NCBI RefSeq assembly: GCF_001649575.2 | Contig: NC_051445.1 | Span: 25,696,469-25,760,468, forward strand | From: Kryptolebias marmoratus | Taxonomy: Eukaryota; Chordata; Actinopteri; Cyprinodontiformes; Rivulidae | Length of the DNA stretch: 64,000 nucleotides | Reading direction: 5' to 3' | In this document: one piece after another, positions 59,301 through 64,000 of the stretch | Layout of the letters: the number at the start of each line of letters is the position of its first letter | How positions within the stretch are numbered: position 1 is the first letter of the stretch | The notes under the pieces: generated by a model | Database searches by the model: none | What the model saw: only the letters and a program-made list of their open reading frames with translations | What the model was told of the DNA's origin: nothing | Program-made: the position numbers and the translations under genes

Positions 59301-62300
59301 TCCATTTATCTAGAGTTTTGCTCCTTTTTACCTACTGATTTGTTTCTTTGTAACTTTTACAACCCAGATTCAATGTCTTCAGCAGTTCAGCAGAAAACTC
59401 AGTTTCTGTGATGTTGCTGGAAGTGTCTGAGTTGTCTGAGTTTCCTCCCCGTGCTTCTGGTCCCACAGTGACGGGTTCAGGTACAGCCTTGAGGCCAGCA
59501 TGTCTCTGCGGCCGCGGCAGACGGACGGGCCGATGGCCTACCTGAACCGGGGCCAGTTCTACGCTCTAACGCTCTCTGAGACGGGCTTCAGGTCCTCCCT
59601 CTGTCAGCCCAGAGGTGGAGAGTGGCCGAGGGGAGCAACACAATCACAGGGGCCTTATGGGAACTGCTCCAGCAGAGAGCGGCGGGCTGTGGGAGCCTCC
59701 GACCTGCAGCAGGACAGTATAGTACAGGTGAGGGTAAAACACACAGAAGCTCAGATTTGAAACCGTAAACATTCTGGTGTGGTGACACTGACTATTTCCT
59801 GCATGTGTAGAGTGTTATCATGGTTGTCTTCGGGGAGGACAAGTCCAGAGATGAGCAGCTAAAGAATTGGAAATACTGGCACTCTCGCCAGCACACTGCC
59901 AAACAGAGGGTCCTGGACATCGGTAAGCTGCTGGTTTGTTATGGCCTTCCACAGAAGGGAAAAGGGTGTCCATGTTCCTGTCCATGTGTGTTTATTTGTA
60001 GTGTTAGCAGAGCATCTCATGAACTGGAATCATTGGTATAACATCTACAACTGATTAACTTTTGGAATCAGCCTAATATAAGATGGCCACCAAAGCCAAT
60101 TGATCTTAGTAAACACAAAAATGATGTTAAACCAGTCCTTTTTGCAGATATTGAGATAAAATTTGGTGTGTTCGTAGCCGAGCATTGTCCTCAACACATA
60201 CTTCGAGCGGAAGACGTGCATCATTGTTGCCTAAAACCTTGGCATTAACAGTCTCAGTCAACCTTGTTTGTTTGCAAAATATTTCATAAACCACTGGATG
60301 CAATTCAATGAAACTCTCAGAAAATAATTATTGGCTAAACATTTACTACTCATTACCTTTTGTAGTCAGCCCAGTTCAAGATGGTCGTTATATTTAAATG
60401 ACCTTAGCCAACACAACAATAGCTATAGCTCAGTGAATTTTGCAGATTTTGACCTAAAATGTGGCGTGGTAAAACCTGAGAGTCATTCATTACTTGTACT
60501 CCAAGTTCTAACAGATCCCACAAGATATTGCTTTCGATTGCACATAATGTTATCTTTTAGGTTTGAACAAAATGGCTATAAGGCTGTCATTTCCCAACAT
60601 AAGGTGATCTTAGTCTGAAATTCTGGTACAAAAGGCAGTGGGTGATATGCATTCCTTCAAAAACTAATTGGTCTTCAGTTTTTGTTTTTTCTTCACTTGC
60701 TTATAAGTGCAACACATGACTCATGGGTACTATTGAATATCACTTTTAAAAATAGATATTTTCACTTCGCCCCTCTCCTCCGTGAATCACTACCTTATCG
60801 TGGTGGAGGAGTTTGTGTGCCTGAATGATCCTGGGAGCTATGCTGTCGGGGGCAATTTCCCCCCAGTAGGGTCTTCCAAGACAGATTGGTCCTAGGTGAC
60901 AGGCCAGACATAGAGCGGTTCAAAAATAATTTTATGGATAAAAGACAGGAACTAGATGTCCCTTGCCGGACGTGGGTTACAGGGACCCCACCCTGGAGCC
61001 AGGCTACTTACAGCCCCTCGGCTTGGTGCCGGTGTGTTGGAGTTTTCCCCGGTAGATGAGAGGGTAACTTCCCTGCACCTTCAGGTGGGGGGGGGATTGG
61101 CTCTGACTGTTGTTTGTGCCGAACTGCAGCTCAGAGTACCCAGCATTCTTGGAGTCCTTAGCAGGGGGTGCTGGAAGGTACTCCAGCTAAGGACTCCATT
61201 ATTCTGCTGGGGGACTTCAATGCCCACGTCGGTGACAACAGTACAACCAGAAGGGGCGTGATTGGGAAGAACGGCCTCTCTGGTGTTCTGTTATTGGGCT
61301 TCTGTGCTAGTCATTTGTCCATAACAAACACAATGTTCAAACATAAGGGTGTCCATAAGTGCACATGGCACCGGGAAATCTTAGAGACTATAGGCTCTGG
61401 CATACTCCATAAGACATCAAGAAGTGAGTTCGCCGTCACGTGGTTGTAAGATGTTCATAGTCCACGAGACATCTCAACTCTCCTGTCCTTGTACAGACTT
61501 TTGCTTCTCTTACTGTGACCAGACATTTTTATTAAACAGACTAAGACAATACGTGGCAGTTTGGGATTTGCAGATATGACAGTGTACAATAATGAACAAA
61601 CGTAGGGAACGTTTCCCGACGCTGCCCGGCCGAGGCGTATTTCCTCCCCGCCACCACAGCCACGAAGAGCTGCCAGTGTCTCTGCGGTCTTTTTAAGTTC
61701 ACAGGTTTCTAGGTTTTGCTGGAACAGCTGTAAAGACGGCTGTATTTTCTAACAGCTTCGGCCAGCTGCTTCTCAGCCGAGCAGTAGAAACAATATGACT
61801 CCATTAAAGTTCACCGGCTTTTCTTCATAAACACGCCCACAACAACTTCTGACCAATCCCACATTACTTGGTGCAAACCCCTGTGCGAAACAGTTCAACG
61901 CAAAGTGGCGGATGAAGCTTCTATGAGGACAAAATGACACAATTTTCATCACACAACCACATGAATGAGAGCCGACTTTGTGACTTCTCATGGAGTATGC
62001 AAACAGCTTGTGTCTCTCGGCTGTCTTGGGAGCACCTTGGAATCCTACTGGAAGAGGTGGCTGTGGAAAGAGATGTATGGGCTTCCCTCCTCAAGCTGCT
62101 GCCCCCATGACCCGTCTCCAGAACAAGGGGTAGATAATGGATGGCTGCGTGGATGGACCTCAGCCCCACACGCCCATTAAGGTAAAGAGAAAGTAAGCAG
62201 GTAGCAAGCCTGCGAGAAAATCCAATCGCGTATGCTGAGGTGAAACCTGATTCCATTTGAATAACAGTCGATCCTGGATTCCCACAGGAGCTCAGAGAAG

Positions 62301-63959
62301 AGAAACAGTCATATTTGCATAGACGTTAAGAAGAGGAATAGGTGAAGGCCTGGACGGGAGCCATATCCTGTACAATCAGCCGGAGACAGGCCTCAACCTG
62401 TGCTTTCAAACTCCGAGGAATGAAGCGCACACTTCAGACATCACTGAGTTTGTGTGTGGCAAGTCCGTGCCATTAATGGTACTGGCACCGACTTGCTATA
62501 CACTAAGTAGGCGAGTGGAAATTAATACATGACTAAAGTGCGTAGGAATTTCTTCCATAGTTGGAAGTGGGATTGTTGGGTGAAAATATCAGATGCCAGT
62601 TTTTGATTTACCTTCAGATACTGGCTGTAAGATAAACAGGTAACAGATTAAAACATTGTTGATCTGATAAGTGAGGGCGTTTATTGTTAAAGACGAAAAA
62701 TTCTTTCATCAGGTGAGCAGAGATGGAATGTTAAGGAGATATGGTTATTTATTTACTGGTTATCGCTTGCCACCGAAAGGCCAAGGTAGATAATGTTTCT
62801 GCCTCTGTGTTTGTTTTCAAAACATCTCATGAACCACTGGACAAATTTTAATGAAACTTGCAGGAAGTAATCATTAGATGTACAACTGATTAACTTTAGA
62901 AGTTAACACAAATCAAGATGGCTGCCACAGCCAACTGACCAAATGGCTATAACTCTGTTGCACAAATCTTGACCTCAAGTTTTCAAAACATTTCCTTTAT
63001 TTTTCTTCATTCATTCCACCTTTCATGCCAGAAGTTTAAACAAAGATCACCTTATTCTAACAAATGTCAGAGTTGTTGCCGCTTTGGTCAAACCTAGAAA
63101 ATGACGTCATGTGTGATGTGGGAAGCCATGCTAGTATTAGTTATAGGCATTTTTGTGTTTTGCTGGGGTGGCAACCATCTTGAATTGGATTTGTTTCAAA
63201 AGGTAATCAGTTGTAGATGTGCATCTAATGATTACTATCTGGGAGTTTCATTAAAATCCATCCAACGAGTCATGAGATATTTTGGTAACGAACAAACAGA
63301 GTTGACTCTAACAGCAATGTTGAAAGTTTTTAAGCAAAGGTCTTGAACAATGAGTAACACTTAAACAATGTGTTGTGAGTAATTCTCAGCTACAATCACA
63401 CCAGATTTGAACATGATATCTGTAACACTGCCTTAATTATACTCATTTTTGTGTTTTCTAAAGTCAGTAAGCTGTGGCAGCCATCTTCAATTGGGCTGGC
63501 TACAAAAGTTAATCAGTTGTAGATGTACATCCAATAATTATTTCCTGAAAGTTTCATTAAAATCTGTCCAATGGTTCATGAGATATTTTGCTAACAGACA
63601 CATGAACACAAACATGGATATGGGTGAAAACATTATCTGTCTTTTAGTGATGGGCAGTAAATAAATGTAATATTTTATTAATCATTTCATGCTTTTCATC
63701 ATAATAAGAGTTTGGCTCTCAGGTAATAAATTTGTAAAGTGTCTTCTACACTTTTATCTTGTATACATTGAACTAAAATGTTAAAACAGGTGCTGACAAG
63801 AAACATTCTCCTCTAACACCCACCTGAATGGGTTTCCTCCTGTTTTTCCCCACGCTGCATGCAGCTGACTATAAGGAGAGCTTCAGTACCATCGGGAACG
63901 TGGAGGAGATCGCCTACAATGCTGTGTCTTTCACCTGGGATGTCAGTGAAGGAGCCAAG
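56291..63959 (+). CDS. grhl2: Grainyhead-like transcription factor 2 (5' part, 7 coding exons; continues right of window)
   Basis: GRHL2 is a nuclear factor that binds AACCGGTT sites and maintains epithelial junction genes. Seven exons join in phase to 1137 nt (379 codons). The N-terminal transactivation region contains [20 protein letters not shown] and [16 protein letters not shown]. The start of the CP2/Grainyhead DNA-binding domain contains [18 protein letters not shown], then [37 protein letters not shown] and [20 protein letters not shown]. The rest of the domain and the dimerisation region lie outside. The first exon contributes only MDMD, shorter than the human start MSQESDN. About 34 extra residues lie after LSETG compared with human. 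Synteny with znf706 supports grhl2 over grhl1 and grhl3. Confidence 0.94.
56305..57550 (+). other. grhl2: grhl2 intron 1
   Basis: 1.2 kb with no recognised repeat or exon. Confidence 0.7.
57551..57740 (+). CDS. grhl2: grhl2 coding exon 2
   Basis: 190 nt from a tandem CAGCAG acceptor; donor TACAAG|GTGCCG. Encodes [15 protein letters not shown] and the conserved [14 protein letters not shown] block. Confidence 0.92.
58026..58436 (+). CDS. grhl2: grhl2 coding exon 3
   Basis: 411 nt, 137 codons, acceptor GCTGACAG, donor GAAGAG|GTCAGG. Encodes [15 protein letters not shown], an acidic/serine-rich activation region and [15 protein letters not shown]. Confidence 0.93.
58554..58609 (+). CDS. grhl2: grhl2 coding exon 4
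   Basis: 56 nt, acceptor CTTTTCACAG, donor CCAGT|GTAAGT. Encodes [18 protein letters not shown]. Confidence 0.9.
58840..59345. repeat. Inverted pair of GCTAAAAGTAGC minisatellites in grhl2 intron 4
   Basis: 58840-59010 carries the unit in the form gctaaaa-tagcaaa. 59085-59345 carries its complement, ttttgctactttagct with variants. A short complement copy lies at 57890-57925 in intron 2. The unit is the same as at 48165-48560. Confidence 0.7.
59469..59727 (+). CDS. grhl2: grhl2 coding exon 5 (start of DNA-binding domain)
   Basis: 259 nt, acceptor GTCCCACAG, donor GTACAG|GTGAGG. Encodes [38 protein letters not shown], then 47 residues without close match in human GRHL2, where I recall only about 13. 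Confidence 0.9.
59811..59922 (+). CDS. grhl2: grhl2 coding exon 6
   Basis: 112 nt, acceptor CATGTGTAG, donor ATCG|GTAAGC. Encodes [20 protein letters not shown] and [15 protein letters not shown], strongly conserved. Confidence 0.95.
60010..60660 (-). repeat. Modular hairpin-tailed repeat, two modules and head, reverse orientation
   Basis: Modules at 60010-60240 and 60270-60520 in complement orientation. The head segment follows at 60600-60660 (atatgcattccttcaa). Confidence 0.8.
60771..61445 (+). mobile_element. Teleost LINE, 5' region and endonuclease fragment
   Basis: The start ctcctccgtgaatcactacc is the typical 5' end of the family at 15418 and 31547. The translation contains [15 protein letters not shown] and [19 protein letters not shown], the apurinic-endonuclease active-site region. 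The frame is broken and the RT part is missing. Confidence 0.8.
62005..62157 (+). mobile_element. Teleost LINE, extreme 3' end
   Basis: Words matching SRLSWEHLG, then [11 protein letters not shown] in shifted frames, ending in tggatggctgcgtggatgg. It may be the 3' end of the same insertion as 60771-61445 after an internal deletion. Confidence 0.65.
62759..63000 (-). repeat. Modular hairpin-tailed repeat, one module with tail hairpin, reverse orientation
   Basis: The tail hairpin at 62759-62797 reads gttatcgcttgccaccgaaa, then ggccaaggtagataatg. The module follows with ctcatgaaccactgga and caagatggctgccacagcca. Confidence 0.8.
63080..63655 (+). repeat. Modular hairpin-tailed repeat, two modules
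   Basis: Modules at 63080-63300 and 63380-63610 share gtggcaaccatcttgaattg or its variant, ttgtagatgtacatccaat and atgagatattttg. A degenerate tail (aaacattatctgtctt) follows. The copy ends 210 bp before grhl2 exon 7. Confidence 0.8.
63865..63959 (+). CDS. grhl2: grhl2 coding exon 7
   Basis: 95 nt, acceptor CATGCAG, donor GCCAAG|GTAACA. Encodes [20 protein letters not shown] and [12 protein letters not shown]. Confidence 0.95.
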
Positions 63960-64000
63960 GTAACAAACAACAAACACTGAGCTTCTGCCGTGCTTATTGT

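Larger units (their letters stand above)
59923..63864 (+). other. grhl2: grhl2 intron 6, repeat-rich
   Basis: 3.9 kb containing modular-repeat copies (60010-60660, 62759-63000, 63080-63655) and two LINE pieces (60771-61445, 62005-62157). 61450-62000 and 62160-62750 show nothing recognisable. Confidence 0.7.

Overview
The window is vertebrate nuclear DNA, almost certainly from a teleost fish. It has large intron-rich genes with GT/AG splice sites, an AT-rich background with short GC-rich promoters, and many fish-type repeats (Tc1/mariner and hAT-like transposons, L2-like and other LINEs). Five genes were recognised by translating exons and checking splice phase. Left to right they are rnf19a (minus, 5' part only), pabpc1 (minus, complete), ywhaz/14-3-3 (minus, complete), znf706 (minus, complete) and grhl2 (plus, 5' part only). 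This is the gene order of human 8q22, but ankrd46 and snx31, which lie between RNF19A and PABPC1 in mammals, were not seen here.

Layout. 1-5677 holds two coding exons of rnf19a, a RING-between-RING ubiquitin ligase; its inferred noncoding first exon and promoter lie near 19.5-19.8 kb. 5.7-19.5 kb is an inferred 5' intron carrying LINE fragments, a hAT-type MITE and an assembly gap (15540-15947). 19.8-23.5 kb is intergenic with transposon remnants. 23.6-29.6 kb is pabpc1: 14 coding exons summing to 1908 nt (635 aa), a separate 3'UTR exon, and a 5'UTR with oligo(A) tracts. 29.8-35.2 kb is intergenic: an L2-like LINE, then a Tc1-type transposon with matching ends that was split by a LINE and by a MITE. 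35.6-46.5 kb is ywhaz (5 coding exons, 246 aa). 46.5-50.3 kb is intergenic repeat. 50.3-54.3 kb is znf706 (2 coding exons, 76 aa). 56.0-64.0 kb is the start of grhl2 (7 coding exons, first 379 aa).

The genes are separate transcription units, not an operon; what links them is conserved synteny. pabpc1, ywhaz and znf706 are broadly expressed genes of translation and signalling, rnf19a is a ubiquitin ligase, and grhl2 is an epithelial transcription factor. The most distinctive unexplained structure is a repeat family built of ~230-280 bp modules and ending in a GC-rich hairpin, seen in at least 14 places in both orientations. Coordinates of exons were derived by hand from splice motifs and reading frame; protein comparisons are from memory of the families, not from searches.
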